Counted from the stretch's first letter, positions 24,745-33,594 are shown. The stretch: 64,000 nt of DNA from Roseomonas sp. (GCA_020249925.1 JADCER010000016.1:62001-126000), one strand, 5' to 3'. The notes: a model not told the origin generated them from the letters alone. Program-made: numbers and translations.

Positions 24745-26400
24745 ATGCGTGACCCAGCCCTTGAAGCCCTTCTCGCCCGGCGCGGCACCGTCAAGCAGAT
24801 CGCCGCCGCCCTGGGCATTTCGACCGCCGCCGTTTCCCAATGGAAGCGCATTCCGGAAGATCGTGTTCCGGACATCGCCAAGGCGCTGAACCTGCCGCCC
24901 GCAAGCCTGAGACCCGATCTGGCGCCCGCCCCACCCCATTCTGAACCAAGCACAGGAGCGCCCCGCATGGTGGCCCGCCCCGTTCTGCGCCGCCGGCGCC
25001 GCACCAAAATCATCGCAACGCTGGGCCCCGCCAGCAGCAGCGCGGAGATGATCGAAAAGCTCCACCGCGCCGGGGCCGATATCTTCCGGCTCAATTTCTC
25101 CCATGGCAGCCATGAGGATCACGCCGCGCGCATCGCCACCATCCGCGCCGTGGAGGCCAAGGTGGGCCGCCCCATCGGTATCCTTGCCGATGTGCAGGGG
25201 CCGAAGCTTCGTGTCGGGCGCTTCCAGGCCGGGCGGGTGCAGTTGCAATCGGGGCAGAGCTTCAAGCTTGATCTGAACCCCACCCCCGGCGATGCCAGGC
25301 GGGTCAATCTGCCGCATCCGGAAATCATCGCCGCGGCGCAAATCGGCACGACGCTGTTGTTGGATGATGGCAAGCTTCGGCTGCGTGTCACGCATAAGCG
25401 CCCGGATCATCTGGAAACCCAGGTGGTGGTGGGCGGCCCGCTTTCGGACCGCAAGGGCGTGAATGTGCCCGATGTGGCGCTGCCCATCCCGGCACTGACG
25501 GAAAAGGACCGCGCGGACCTTGCCTTCGTGCTGGATCAGGGCGTGGAGTATATCGGCCTTTCCTTCGTGCAGCGCCCGGAAGATGTGGCGGAGGCCAAGG
25601 AAATCGCCGCCGGGCGCGCCTGGATCATGGTGAAGCTCGAAAAACCACAGGCGCTTGAAAACCTCGATGCCATCATGGCTTTGACCGATTGCGTCATGGT
25701 CGCGCGCGGCGATTTGGGCGTGGAGCTGCCACCGGAAGAAGTGCCGCTCGCGCAAAAGCGCATTGTGCGCACGGCCCGCGCACTCGGCAAACCCGTGGTC
25801 GTGGCCACGCAAATGCTGGAGAGCATGATCACCGCCCCCAGCCCAACGCGCGCCGAGGTTTCCGATGTTGGCACGGCAGTGTTCGATGGCGCGGATGCCG
25901 TGATGCTCTCGGCCGAGACCGCCGCCGGGCAATACCCTTATGAGGCGGTGAATATGATGGACCGCATTGTGGCGCGGGTGGAGCAAGATCCCGATTGGCG
26001 CCGCCTGACCGATGCCGCGCGCCCTGGCCCCGAACATTCCAGCGCCGGCGCCATCGCGACCGCCGCGCGCCAGGTCGCCGAGACAATCGAAGCGGAGGTA
26101 ATCGCGACCTTCAGCTCCACCGGTTCCACCACGCTACGCGTGGCGCGGGAGCGGCCGCATTGCCCAATCCTGGGGCTGACCACCAGCGCGGGTGTGGCGC
26201 GGCGCATGGCGCTGATCTGGGGGGTACATTCGCTGGAAGTCAGCGAAATCCATTCCATGACCGAAATGGTGGCACGCGCGACGCGCGCCGCGCAGCATGA
26301 AGGCTTCGCCAAAAGCGGGGATGAGGTGGTGGTGACGGCGGGTGTCCCCTTTGGCACGCCGGGCACGACGAATGCTTTGCGCGTCGCGATTGTGAAGTAA
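24745..26400 (+). CDS. pyk: Pyruvate kinase with N-terminal Cro/YdaS-like helix-turn-helix
   Basis: A 551-residue frame. Residues 1-58 look like a Cro/YdaS-type HTH: LARRGTVKQIAAALGI, recognition helix STAAVSQWKRI (26-36), then PEDRVPDIAKALNL. A short proline-rich linker leads to a complete pyruvate kinase from residue 75: TKIIATLGPAS, FRLNFSHGSH, LADVQGPKLRVG, the B domain, IMVKLEKPQALENLD, MVARGDLGVELP, VATQMLESMI, AVMLSAETAAGQYP and a C-terminal domain. It converts PEP and ADP to pyruvate and ATP. AGGAG lies about 8 bases before the in-frame ATG at 24967 (Met75), so a normal-length kinase may be made too. The 24745 start has only a weak ribosome site. There is no frameshift between the parts. 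Confidence 0.88.
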   Translation: MRDPALEALLARRGTVKQIAAALGISTAAVSQWKRIPEDRVPDIAKALNLPPASLRPDLAPAPPHSEPSTGAPRMVARPVLRRRRRTKIIATLGPASSSAEMIEKLHRAGADIFRLNFSHGSHEDHAARIATIRAVEAKVGRPIGILADVQGPKLRVGRFQAGRVQLQSGQSFKLDLNPTPGDARRVNLPHPEIIAAAQIGTTLLLDDGKLRLRVTHKRPDHLETQVVVGGPLSDRKGVNVPDVALPIPALTEKDRADLAFVLDQGVEYIGLSFVQRPEDVAEAKEIAAGRAWIMVKLEKPQALENLDAIMALTDCVMVARGDLGVELPPEEVPLAQKRIVRTARALGKPVVVATQMLESMITAPSPTRAEVSDVGTAVFDGADAVMLSAETAAGQYPYEAVNMMDRIVARVEQDPDWRRLTDAARPGPEHSSAGAIATAARQVAETIEAEVIATFSSTGSTTLRVARERPHCPILGLTTSAGVARRMALIWGVHSLEVSEIHSMTEMVARATRAAQHEGFAKSGDEVVVTAGVPFGTPGTTNALRVAIVK

Positions 26401-26414
26401 GGCCACGCAGAAAC

Positions 26415-26448
26415 AAAAAAGGCGAGACCCTTGATCAAGGGTCTCGCC
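26415..26448 (-). terminator. Intrinsic terminator of the amino-acid binding protein gene
   Basis: GGCGAGACCCTTGA and its perfect complement (26421-26448) form a 28-base palindrome. On the minus strand it is followed by a run of T (six A residues on the plus strand, 26415-26420). It lies between the convergent pyruvate kinase and binding-protein genes and may act weakly for the former as well. Confidence 0.88.
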
Positions 26449-26464
26449 AATCATAGTGAAAAAA

Positions 26465-27502
26465 TCAGCGCATCGGCAGCGCGTACATCAGCCCGCCTGG
26501 CGTGGTCCAAAGATGGTTCGGGCCGCGCGGCAATTGCACCTGGCTTTTCTCGCCCATGGTGCGTTCATAAAGCTCCCCATAATTGCCGATGGCGCGGACA
26601 ACGTTGTAGGCCCAGGCAGGATCAAGCTTCAGCGATTGGCCAAGCTCTGGCGTCACGCCCAGCAGGCGGCGCGTATTGGGATTGGTGCTGGTCCGGCGGC
26701 GTTCTTCGGCATTGGCCTGGGTGATGCCCTGTTCCTCCGCTTCGATGATGGAATAGGTGTACCAGCGCACGATATCGAACCATTGCTCATCGCCGCGGCG
26801 GATATAGGCGCCGTAGGGTTCCTTGGAAAAACGCTCGGGCAGGATGGTCCAATCGGCAGGGCGCGGCATGGAAGACCGCACGCCGGCAAGCTGGGACGCA
26901 TCCGTGCCGAAACTGTCGCAACGCCCGGCTTGCAACGCGGCCACAGCCTGATCCGTGCGTTCAAACACCACAGGCTGGAAGGGCGCATTGATGCTGCGGA
27001 AGTAATCCGCCGTCACCTGTTCATTCGTGGTGCCCTGGATCAGGCAAATCGTCGCGCCACGCATTTCGGCGACCTTGTTGATGCCCGCATCCGCCTTCAC
27101 GATGAAGCCATGACCATCATAGAAATAGGTCACCGCATGGCGCAGGCCGAGTGTGGTATCGCGCAGCATGGTCTGGGTGGAGGTGCGGAACAGCACATCC
27201 ACCTCCCCCGCGCCCAGCGCGGTAAAGCGCGTTGAGGATGAAAGCGGGATAAAGCGCACCTTTGTCGCATCATTGAAAATCGCCACCGCCAAACCGCGGC
27301 AGAGATCAACATCCAGCCCCTGCCAGACACCGCGGCTATCGGGAAGCGCAAAGCCCGCCACACCATTATGAATGCCGCAGACCAGCGTGCCGCGTGCCTT
27401 GATGGCATCAAGCGTTGGGCTCGCGGAAGGTTGGGCGAAGCTTGGCGCGGCGAAGGTTGCGAAAAGCGCGGCGAGTGCGGCCTTGAAGCCGAATTTACGC
27501 AT
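26465..27502 (-). CDS. General L-amino-acid ABC transporter binding protein (AapJ-like)
   Basis: A 345-residue exported protein. The signal peptide is MRKFGFKAALAALFATFAAPSFAQ. The mature protein begins with TLDAIKARGTLVCGIHNGVAGF and has GLDVDLCRGLAVAIF, VDVLFRTSTQTMLRD and AIGNYGELYERTMG, all characteristic of AapJ/BztA. It captures amino acids for an ABC importer, but no aapQMP genes are adjacent, so it must use a permease coded elsewhere or act alone. ATG at 27502 gives a clean signal peptide with AGAGG upstream. On the minus strand TTGACA (27558-27563) may be its -35 box. Confidence 0.92.
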   Translation of the reverse strand: MRKFGFKAALAALFATFAAPSFAQPSASPTLDAIKARGTLVCGIHNGVAGFALPDSRGVWQGLDVDLCRGLAVAIFNDATKVRFIPLSSSTRFTALGAGEVDVLFRTSTQTMLRDTTLGLRHAVTYFYDGHGFIVKADAGINKVAEMRGATICLIQGTTNEQVTADYFRSINAPFQPVVFERTDQAVAALQAGRCDSFGTDASQLAGVRSSMPRPADWTILPERFSKEPYGAYIRRGDEQWFDIVRWYTYSIIEAEEQGITQANAEERRRTSTNPNTRRLLGVTPELGQSLKLDPAWAYNVVRAIGNYGELYERTMGEKSQVQLPRGPNHLWTTPGGLMYALPMR

Positions 27503-27584
27503 GGGGAGCCTCTTTTTCCTTGTTGAAGAAAGGCATGTCACCGATGCGATAAAGCGATGTCAATGCAACTTCGGATTTATTAAA

Positions 27585-28274
27585 TTACGTCAATTCATGC
27601 TCCACAATGCGCCCATCTTCCATCGCCACAACACGGTCCGCGATATCCAGAATGCGCGGATCATGCGTCACCATCAGAATCGGCACGCCGCGGGATTTCG
27701 CCAAATCGCGCAGCAGATGCGCAACCTCAGCACCCGAAACCTTATCGAGCGCGGCGGTTGGTTCATCGGCCAAAACAAGGCCGGGTTCCCCCACCAGCGC
27801 ACGGGCAATCGCCACGCGCTGGCGCTGCCCGCCGGAAAGCTTGGCCGGCAGCCGGTCCGCATGTTCCGCCAAACCCACCGCCGCCAGCATCTCACCAGCG
27901 CGCGCCAGGCGTTCGGTTTCCGAAAAGCGCGGCACCACTTCCAGCGCCATGGCCACATTCTGCCGCGCGGTCAGCGCGCCGAGCAGATTATGGTTCTGGA
28001 AAATGAAGCCGATGCGCTGGCGGAGTGAGACCCGCGCGCCTTCGGACGCGCCGAATAATTCCTGGCCCAATACGGTGCAGGAACCTTCCTGCATGGCGCG
28101 CAAAGCGCCGATCAGGGTCAGCAAGGTGGTTTTGCCGGAACCTGATGGGCCGGTCAGCAACAGCACCTCCCCCACCCCCACCTGAAGCGCGACATCACGC
28201 AGCACGGGCCGGCGCAATTCGCCTTCACCATAGGCGTAATTCAGCGCCTCAATCCGAATGGGTTCTGCCTGCAT
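27585..28274 (-). CDS. ABC exporter ATPase (DevA-like)
   Basis: A 229-residue ATPase of the MacB/LolD/DevA group. Walker A is GPSGSGKTTLL, the signature LSGGQRQRVAIARAL, Walker B LVLADEPTAALD, with the switch histidine in MVTHDPR. It powers the permease encoded immediately upstream, whose stop overlaps its ATG by one base (TGATG). With the HlyD-like adaptor this makes a DevBCA-type tripartite exporter, which in cyanobacteria moves glycolipids; the cargo here is unknown. Confidence 0.92.
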   Translation of the reverse strand: MQAEPIRIEALNYAYGEGELRRPVLRDVALQVGVGEVLLLTGPSGSGKTTLLTLIGALRAMQEGSCTVLGQELFGASEGARVSLRQRIGFIFQNHNLLGALTARQNVAMALEVVPRFSETERLARAGEMLAAVGLAEHADRLPAKLSGGQRQRVAIARALVGEPGLVLADEPTAALDKVSGAEVAHLLRDLAKSRGVPILMVTHDPRILDIADRVVAMEDGRIVEHELT

Positions 28275-29521
28275 CAGGAAAACATATCCGCGGGATTGGC
28301 ATCACGCAGTTTGCGCATGGCAAGCAATCCGGCCACCGCGCACATGCCAAAGATCATCAGGAATACGGTGACGGCGCGATCCAACGTCATGCCGAGCGGC
28401 AGGAAAGTGGCGGCGCCGACGAATTCATACATCCAGATGGAGGCCAGAAATCCCGGCACAAACCCAAGCACCGCCAGGATCAGCGCGGATGCCATGACAA
28501 CGCGCGCCAGATAGAAATTGGAATAGCCAATCGCCTTCAGCGTTGCGTATTCGCGCAAATGATTGGCGATATCGCTGAACAGGATCTGATAGACAATCAC
28601 CATGCCGACAATCAGCCCCATGATGCTGCCAAAGCCGAAGATGAAGCCGATCGCGGTGGCGTTTTCCCAGTAATGGCGTTCATGTGCCACCAATTCCGGC
28701 TGCGTCAGCACCATGACATCGCCGGGCAATAACGCCTTCAGCCTTTCCTTGGAGGCCTGAATATCGGCACCCGGCACCAGGCGAATGGCAATCAGGTCAA
28801 CATTCGATGGATCACGCCCGCGCACCACACGGCGGAAATTCACCTCACTCATCACCAGATTGCCGTCAGCGCCGAAGGAAGGGCCGATTTCCACAAGACC
28901 CACAAGGCGCATCATGCGATTGCCGATCTGCACCTCAAACGGTCCATGATCGGCCAGTTTCTTCGCAATATCGCCAAATTCGGGGCGGGAACGCACGTCA
29001 AACCCGACCGCATCCACCTGCCGCAACGCATCTGAAATCTTGTCGAGGCCCGGAAAACGCATGGCACCCGCTTCAACATCAAAGCCGATCAATTGAATGG
29101 CGCGCTTGGCGCCGGTCTCCGGATTGCGCCAGGAAGCCTGCGTCAAATAGACCGGCACGGCCTGTGCCACTTCTGGCAGGGCAAGCGCTTGAGGGGCACG
29201 GATACGTGGCACCTGCTCTGGCCGGAAGCTCGCCATGGTGAGCGGATTCATCAGGAACAATTCCGCTTCCATCGCGGCATAAAGCCGCGTCGCGCTGTCG
29301 AACAAGGCAGCGCGGAAGCCAAGCTGCATGAAGACCAAAACGGCGGCGAACATCACGCCCGCAATGGCGGAAAACAGCCGCGCGCGTTCAAAGAAAAGCT
29401 GGCGCGTCGCAAGCCTTGCGGGCAGGAAGAACCAATCAAAGGGTGAAAGGCGCCCCTTGCTGAGCGGCACTGATGCCGAAGCCACCGGCGCCGCGCGCAG
29501 ATTTTCCGTCAGCGCATTCAC
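28274..29521 (-). CDS. ABC exporter permease (DevC-like, FtsX/MacB fold)
   Basis: A 415-residue membrane protein. One helix lies near residue 45-65 (LFSAIAGVMFAAVLVFMQLGF), then a large periplasmic domain of about 200 residues, then three C-terminal helices (GFIFGFGSIMGLIVGMVIVYQI and others). This is the FtsX/DevC layout. The segment LREYATLKAIGYSNFYL is typical of the group. It overlaps the adaptor gene by 4 bases and the ATPase gene by 1, so all three are coupled. Confidence 0.92.
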   Translation of the reverse strand: MNALTENLRAAPVASASVPLSKGRLSPFDWFFLPARLATRQLFFERARLFSAIAGVMFAAVLVFMQLGFRAALFDSATRLYAAMEAELFLMNPLTMASFRPEQVPRIRAPQALALPEVAQAVPVYLTQASWRNPETGAKRAIQLIGFDVEAGAMRFPGLDKISDALRQVDAVGFDVRSRPEFGDIAKKLADHGPFEVQIGNRMMRLVGLVEIGPSFGADGNLVMSEVNFRRVVRGRDPSNVDLIAIRLVPGADIQASKERLKALLPGDVMVLTQPELVAHERHYWENATAIGFIFGFGSIMGLIVGMVIVYQILFSDIANHLREYATLKAIGYSNFYLARVVMASALILAVLGFVPGFLASIWMYEFVGAATFLPLGMTLDRAVTVFLMIFGMCAVAGLLAMRKLRDANPADMFS

Positions 29522-30555
29522 GGCCGGATCGCCACCTGCACCTGCATATTGGACCGCCGGCGCAAGGCGGCCGCCCCGGCATCATCCAAGGTCAGGCGCA
29601 CTTCAACGGTGCGTGCATCCACCGCCGCCACGGGATCATTGCTGGCCTGGGTCTGGCGCCGCACGGTCCAGCCGATATCGCTCACCCGCGCGGCGAAGCG
29701 TTGGGCTTCACCGGGCACCACCACTTCTGCCGCCGCACCAAGGCGCACGCGCGGCAGATCCGTTTCATAGACATCGGCTACCACTTCAAGCCGGGAAAGA
29801 TCAGCGATTTCCAGCACGCCATCCGCGCCGACCTGATCACCGGGACGGACGAAAATCCGCAAGACCGTGCCCGCAATCGGCGCCCGCACCCGGGCCAATT
29901 CGGCATCCGCCTGCGCCTTGGCCGCTGCCGCGTGTGCGCCGGCGACACGCGCCTCGGCCAGGGCGATATCCTCCGGCCGGGAAGACAGCAGCGTATCCAG
30001 GGCTGCCATGGCTTCGCGCTTTTCGGCAGCCAAGCGCGTGGCAATGGCGCGGCTGCGATCGGCGGTGGCGACAGCGCCGGCACCGGTCGGCACCAGGCGC
30101 TCTGCCCGCTCCGCATCTCGCAAGGCGATTTCTTCCTGCGCGGCGATTGCTGCCACGCGGGCGCGCTGTGCCTCGATCTCAGAAGGCCGACCGGCGGCGC
30201 GCAGCCGGGCGAGCTGCGCCTCGGCCTCGGCCAGGGCGGCTTCGGCCTGGGCGGCGGCAGCATCCTTCATGGCGGCATCGGCGAATTCGGCGAGCAATTG
30301 GCCGGCGGTGACCTCCGCCCCTTCGGTCACCAGCAGGCGATCAAGCCGCGTCACGGCCATGCCGCCTGGCTGATTGAGCCGGCGAATGCGCGAAGCGGGT
30401 TCCACCCGCCCCAAGGCGCCAACCCCAATTGGGCCAGAGGCAGCGGCGGGCGCCGGCGCCGCGGGCGGCGGCGTGCTGGCGCGCAATTGCCAAAAGGCAG
30501 CGCCGCCAAGCCCGAGCAGCAAAAGCCCCGCGATGATCTTGCCGCGCAATGTCAT
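29518..30555 (-). CDS. HlyD/DevB-family membrane fusion protein
   Basis: A 345-residue adaptor anchored by an N-terminal helix (GKIIAGLLLLGLGGAAFWQL). The order is a first lipoyl half (GALGRVEPASRIRRL), a long alanine- and glutamate-rich coiled coil (about 85-190), the second lipoyl half (VRAPIAGTVLRIFVRPGDQV) and a beta barrel. It bridges the inner-membrane exporter to the outer membrane. Translational coupling to tetR upstream and the permease downstream (ATGA overlaps at both ends) marks it as part of one operon. Confidence 0.92.
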   Translation of the reverse strand: MTLRGKIIAGLLLLGLGGAAFWQLRASTPPPAAPAPAAASGPIGVGALGRVEPASRIRRLNQPGGMAVTRLDRLLVTEGAEVTAGQLLAEFADAAMKDAAAAQAEAALAEAEAQLARLRAAGRPSEIEAQRARVAAIAAQEEIALRDAERAERLVPTGAGAVATADRSRAIATRLAAEKREAMAALDTLLSSRPEDIALAEARVAGAHAAAAKAQADAELARVRAPIAGTVLRIFVRPGDQVGADGVLEIADLSRLEVVADVYETDLPRVRLGAAAEVVVPGEAQRFAARVSDIGWTVRRQTQASNDPVAAVDARTVEVRLTLDDAGAAALRRRSNMQVQVAIRP

Positions 30556-31115
30556 GGCTGCGCCCCCAAAAGCCCAGAAAGTGCTGCGCGCATTTCCGCC
30601 AATTCGGCGGCGCTTGGCGCGTAGAGGCTGAATAGCCGCGCCATGAACAACCCATCCCCGGCCGCCATGATCGCCGCGCCATGGCCAGGCGGCAGGCCAT
30701 CAGCGGCGACGGCGGCGCGCATTTCGGCAATCACGGCGCGCATCGGCGCCAAAAGCGCGGGGTCATGATGGAAGGCCGCCAGAAAGACCGCACCGGCGCG
30801 CTGATGGCGTTCATTGCAGGCCAGGTCGCCCTCGCCAAAGCCCCATTCCAGCATGGAACGCGCCACACGCCCCGGGCCTTCCGGCTGGGTGGCGACGCAG
30901 GCAGCAAATTCCTGCGCAATGAAGGCGGAAAGCCGGCCCAGCAGCGCTTCCAAAAGCGCTTCCTTGGAGGCGAAGTGATAGAGCAAGCCGCCTTTGGAAA
31001 CCCCGGCTTCGCGCGCAACGGCTTCGAGCGTCATTGCGCCGACGCCGCGGGCGATGATCAGGGTTTCAGCCGCATCCAGGATACGTGTGGGCGCGTCGGA
31101 GGTTTGGGTATCCAT
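30552..31115 (-). CDS. TetR/AcrR-family repressor of the exporter operon
   Basis: A 187-residue regulator. The N-terminal HTH reads RILDAAETLIIARGVGAMTLEAVAREAG and SKGGLLYHFASKEALLEALL, standard for TetR. The C-terminal ligand domain is helical and variable. It is the first gene of an operon with the adaptor, permease and ATPase. A perfect 14-bp palindrome lies 15 bases upstream of the ATG between promoter-like boxes, so autorepression lifted by an exported compound is likely (inference). Confidence 0.93.
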   Translation of the reverse strand: MDTQTSDAPTRILDAAETLIIARGVGAMTLEAVAREAGVSKGGLLYHFASKEALLEALLGRLSAFIAQEFAACVATQPEGPGRVARSMLEWGFGEGDLACNERHQRAGAVFLAAFHHDPALLAPMRAVIAEMRAAVAADGLPPGHGAAIMAAGDGLFMARLFSLYAPSAAELAEMRAALSGLLGAQP

Positions 31116-31124
31116 ACCTGCTTA

Positions 31125-31150
31125 ACTATACCGTCCGGACGGTTTGTCAA
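31125..31150 (-). promoter_or_regulatory. tetR promoter with palindromic operator
   Basis: On the minus strand TTGACA (31145-31150) and TATAGT (31125-31130) resemble -35 and -10 boxes, separated by 14 bases, shorter than the usual 16-18. The spacer holds the palindrome ACCGTCCGGACGGT (31130-31143). This is the expected place for TetR binding. The -35 box overlaps the lpxK stop codon. Confidence 0.65.
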
Positions 31151-32124
31151 GATTTTTCTGGGATTACCCTATCCAGCAGCGTTTCAATCTCCGCCGGATC
31201 GTCCCAGGCAAGGGCGATGCTCACCACCTGAATGCCGGCGCGCAGGGCGGGCGGAATGCGCACAATATCCTTGCGCGTCGTCACCGGGATGGCGCGAAGC
31301 TTCTCGGCCTCGGCCAGCAGGTCGCGGATTTCCTGATCATCGAAGGGGTAGTGATCCGCGAAGGGATGGCGCGCGGCCAGTACGGCGCCGGCTTCCTGCA
31401 GGGTTGAGAAGAATTTGCGCGGATTGGCGATGCCGCAAAAGGCGACAACGGGCTTGCCGGCGAGCGCGGCGGCTTCCGGCCCCGGCACCAGCCGGGCGCG
31501 CAGCACGGGCAAGCCGGGCGGGAGTTGCGCGAGTGCACCGGTTTCATCTTCACCGACCAGCACGGCGGCCTGGCAGCGCGCGGCGGCGGCGGCCACGGGT
31601 TCGCGCAGCGGTCCTGACGGGATCACCCGGCCATTGCCGAAGCCATAGGACCCATCAATGATCAGGAGCGAGAGTGTTTTCTCAAGCGTCGGGTTCTGCA
31701 GCCCATCATCCATGATGATCGCTTGCGCCCCGGCTGCCTCAGCCGCCGCCCCACCGGCCGCGCGATCCGCCGAAACCCAAGTGGGGGCGATGGCGGCCAG
31801 CAGCAAAGCCTCATCGCCGACCGCGCGGCTGTCATGTGCAGCCAGGTCAACGCGTGCGGGGCCTTTCAGCTTGCCGCCATAGCCGCGCAGCAGGAAATGC
31901 GGCGCCAGGCCGCGCGCGCTGAGCCTTTCACCAAGATCAAGCGCCACCGTGGTTTTGCCCGCGCCGCCCGCAGTGGCATTGCCGCAGCAGATAACGGGCA
32001 AGGCAAGCTTCTGCCCATGGCGCGTCATGCGCCGCGCCGTGGTTGCGGCGTAAAGCGCCGCAATGGGCGAGAGCAAGGCCGCCGCCACACCAGGCTTACC
32101 GCTCCAGAATTCAGGCGCTCGCAT
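31147..32124 (-). CDS. lpxK: Tetraacyldisaccharide 4'-kinase
   Basis: A 325-residue LpxK. It has the N-terminal membrane-associated segment MRAPEFWSGKPGVAAALLSPIAALY, the P-loop GNATAGGAGKTTVALDLGERL (about residues 48-68), LLRGYGG, and IMDDGLQNPTL. It phosphorylates the 4' position of the lipid A precursor at the inner membrane. ATG at 32124 gives the usual start; an upstream extension to 32184 does not fit. It follows waaA with a 159-base gap that holds no visible gene. Confidence 0.95.
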   Translation of the reverse strand: MRAPEFWSGKPGVAAALLSPIAALYAATTARRMTRHGQKLALPVICCGNATAGGAGKTTVALDLGERLSARGLAPHFLLRGYGGKLKGPARVDLAAHDSRAVGDEALLLAAIAPTWVSADRAAGGAAAEAAGAQAIIMDDGLQNPTLEKTLSLLIIDGSYGFGNGRVIPSGPLREPVAAAAARCQAAVLVGEDETGALAQLPPGLPVLRARLVPGPEAAALAGKPVVAFCGIANPRKFFSTLQEAGAVLAARHPFADHYPFDDQEIRDLLAEAEKLRAIPVTTRKDIVRIPPALRAGIQVVSIALAWDDPAEIETLLDRVIPEKS

Positions 32125-32283
32125 CAGTTGAAACCGTTCAAACCTTCCGCAGTGCTGGCATCGCGCCCATGGCGAGCACAGCAAGGATGACTTTTCCTGG
32201 GGCTTCCCGATCCGCGCGGCTTCGCCGTCTTTGCGGTAAGGGCCCCGAGTTTTCTTGGACTGGTCCTTCCCGGTGGGGGGATG

Positions 32284-33594
32284 CTACCGCGCCGGGCGGA
32301 TCAAGGGCAACAGGCTTGTGGCGATGCGCTCTGGCAGGCCGGCCTGATCCTGCGCCAGCGCCGCCGCCGCCCCCGCCATGGCCTGCCCGGCGGCGGGATC
32401 GGCCAGTAGGCGCGCGACCTGGGCAGCCAGCGCTGGCGCTGCCCCCGGCCCATCCGGGGTTTCGGCAAGGGCATGGGCGGCGCGCAAGCGGGTGATGATT
32501 TCAGCGAAATTGAAGTGATGCGGGCCGATGAGGATGGGGCAGCCAAGCCGCGCGGCTTCCAGCGGGTTTTGCCCGCCATGCGGCACCAGGGACCCGCCAA
32601 TCAGTGCAACTTGGGCCAGGCGATAGAACAAGCCCAATTCGCCAAGCGTATCCGCGACATAAACCGCGACCCCCTGCCCGGCTTCCTGCCCCGCGCCGCG
32701 CCGCGCGACGGGCAAATCCCCGGCCAAACCCGCAATATCCGGCCCGCGCGGCGGATGGCGCGGCACGATGACCGTGAGCAGACCGGGATGATCCGGGGCG
32801 AGCAGCCGATGCGCGGCGATGATGATCTCATCCTCCCCCGGATGGGTGCTGGCGGCGAGCCAGACCGGCCTTCCCGCCCAGGCAGCTTTCAGCCGCGCCA
32901 GTTCGGCGGCGTCAGCCGGCAGAGGCGGCGCGGCGTATTTCAGGTTCCCCCAGCAGGGCACCTCACGCCCCGCCAAGGCGGAAAAGCGTGCTGCATCAGC
33001 TTCGGTCTGCGCCAGAATCAGCGCAAAGCGCCCAAGCAAAGCGCGCGCAAAACCGGGCGCCCAGCCCCAGGTCTTGGCGGAGCGCGCCGACATGCGCGCA
33101 TTCACCAGCGCCAGCGGCACGCCCTGCCGGCCGGCTGCCGCCAGCATATTGGGCCAAAGTTCCGATTCCACGATGACGGCCAGATCAGGCCGCCAGCCCG
33201 CCGGAAACCGCGCCACCCAGCGCGGCACGTCCAAGGGCAGGAAGCGATGCTGTGTGCGCGGCGCCAATTCGGGCGAAAGCCTTTGTTCCAACAAGCGCGC
33301 GGAAGTGACCGTGCCGGTGGTGACCAGAAAGGAAAGGCTCGGATCCTGCTTCGCCAGGGCTTCCAACAAGGGCAGCAGGGACAGTGTCTCCCCATTGCTG
33401 GCGGCATGGCACCAGATCAGGCGCCCCTGAGGGCGCGCGGCAGCATGGCCCTGGCGTTCGGGCAAACGCTCGGCGATTTCCTTGCCCTTGGCGACACGGC
33501 GGCGGAGGTAAAGCGGTAGAAGCGGCGCCAATAGGCTCGCAATCAGCGCCCAAGCACCAGCCAAAATGCGCGCTGAAAGGCCAGGCGGCGTCAT
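32284..33594 (-). CDS. waaA: 3-deoxy-D-manno-octulosonic acid (Kdo) transferase
   Basis: A 436-residue GT30 glycosyltransferase. An N-terminal membrane anchor is followed by GRLIWCHAASNGETLSLLPL with the likely catalytic glutamate. VESELWPNMLA, ARMSARSAKTW, ASTHPGEDEI and the sugar-nucleotide site PHGGQNPLEAA complete the family pattern. It transfers Kdo from CMP-Kdo to lipid IVA. Its ATG overlaps the stop of the acyltransferase gene upstream, and lpxK lies downstream, a normal lipid A cluster. Confidence 0.96.
   Translation of the reverse strand: MTPPGLSARILAGAWALIASLLAPLLPLYLRRRVAKGKEIAERLPERQGHAAARPQGRLIWCHAASNGETLSLLPLLEALAKQDPSLSFLVTTGTVTSARLLEQRLSPELAPRTQHRFLPLDVPRWVARFPAGWRPDLAVIVESELWPNMLAAAGRQGVPLALVNARMSARSAKTWGWAPGFARALLGRFALILAQTEADAARFSALAGREVPCWGNLKYAAPPLPADAAELARLKAAWAGRPVWLAASTHPGEDEIIIAAHRLLAPDHPGLLTVIVPRHPPRGPDIAGLAGDLPVARRGAGQEAGQGVAVYVADTLGELGLFYRLAQVALIGGSLVPHGGQNPLEAARLGCPILIGPHHFNFAEIITRLRAAHALAETPDGPGAAPALAAQVARLLADPAAGQAMAGAAAALAQDQAGLPERIATSLLPLIRPAR

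Noticed and set aside
24718..26037. 439-codon minus-strand open frame over pyruvate kinase
   Set aside because: Shadow of the pyruvate kinase codons; no protein-like pattern.
31121..31126. CTTAAC near the tetR start, same half-site as the pyruvate kinase operators
   Set aside because: Only a single 6-base half-site without a partner 8 bases away; expected by chance in 64 kb.
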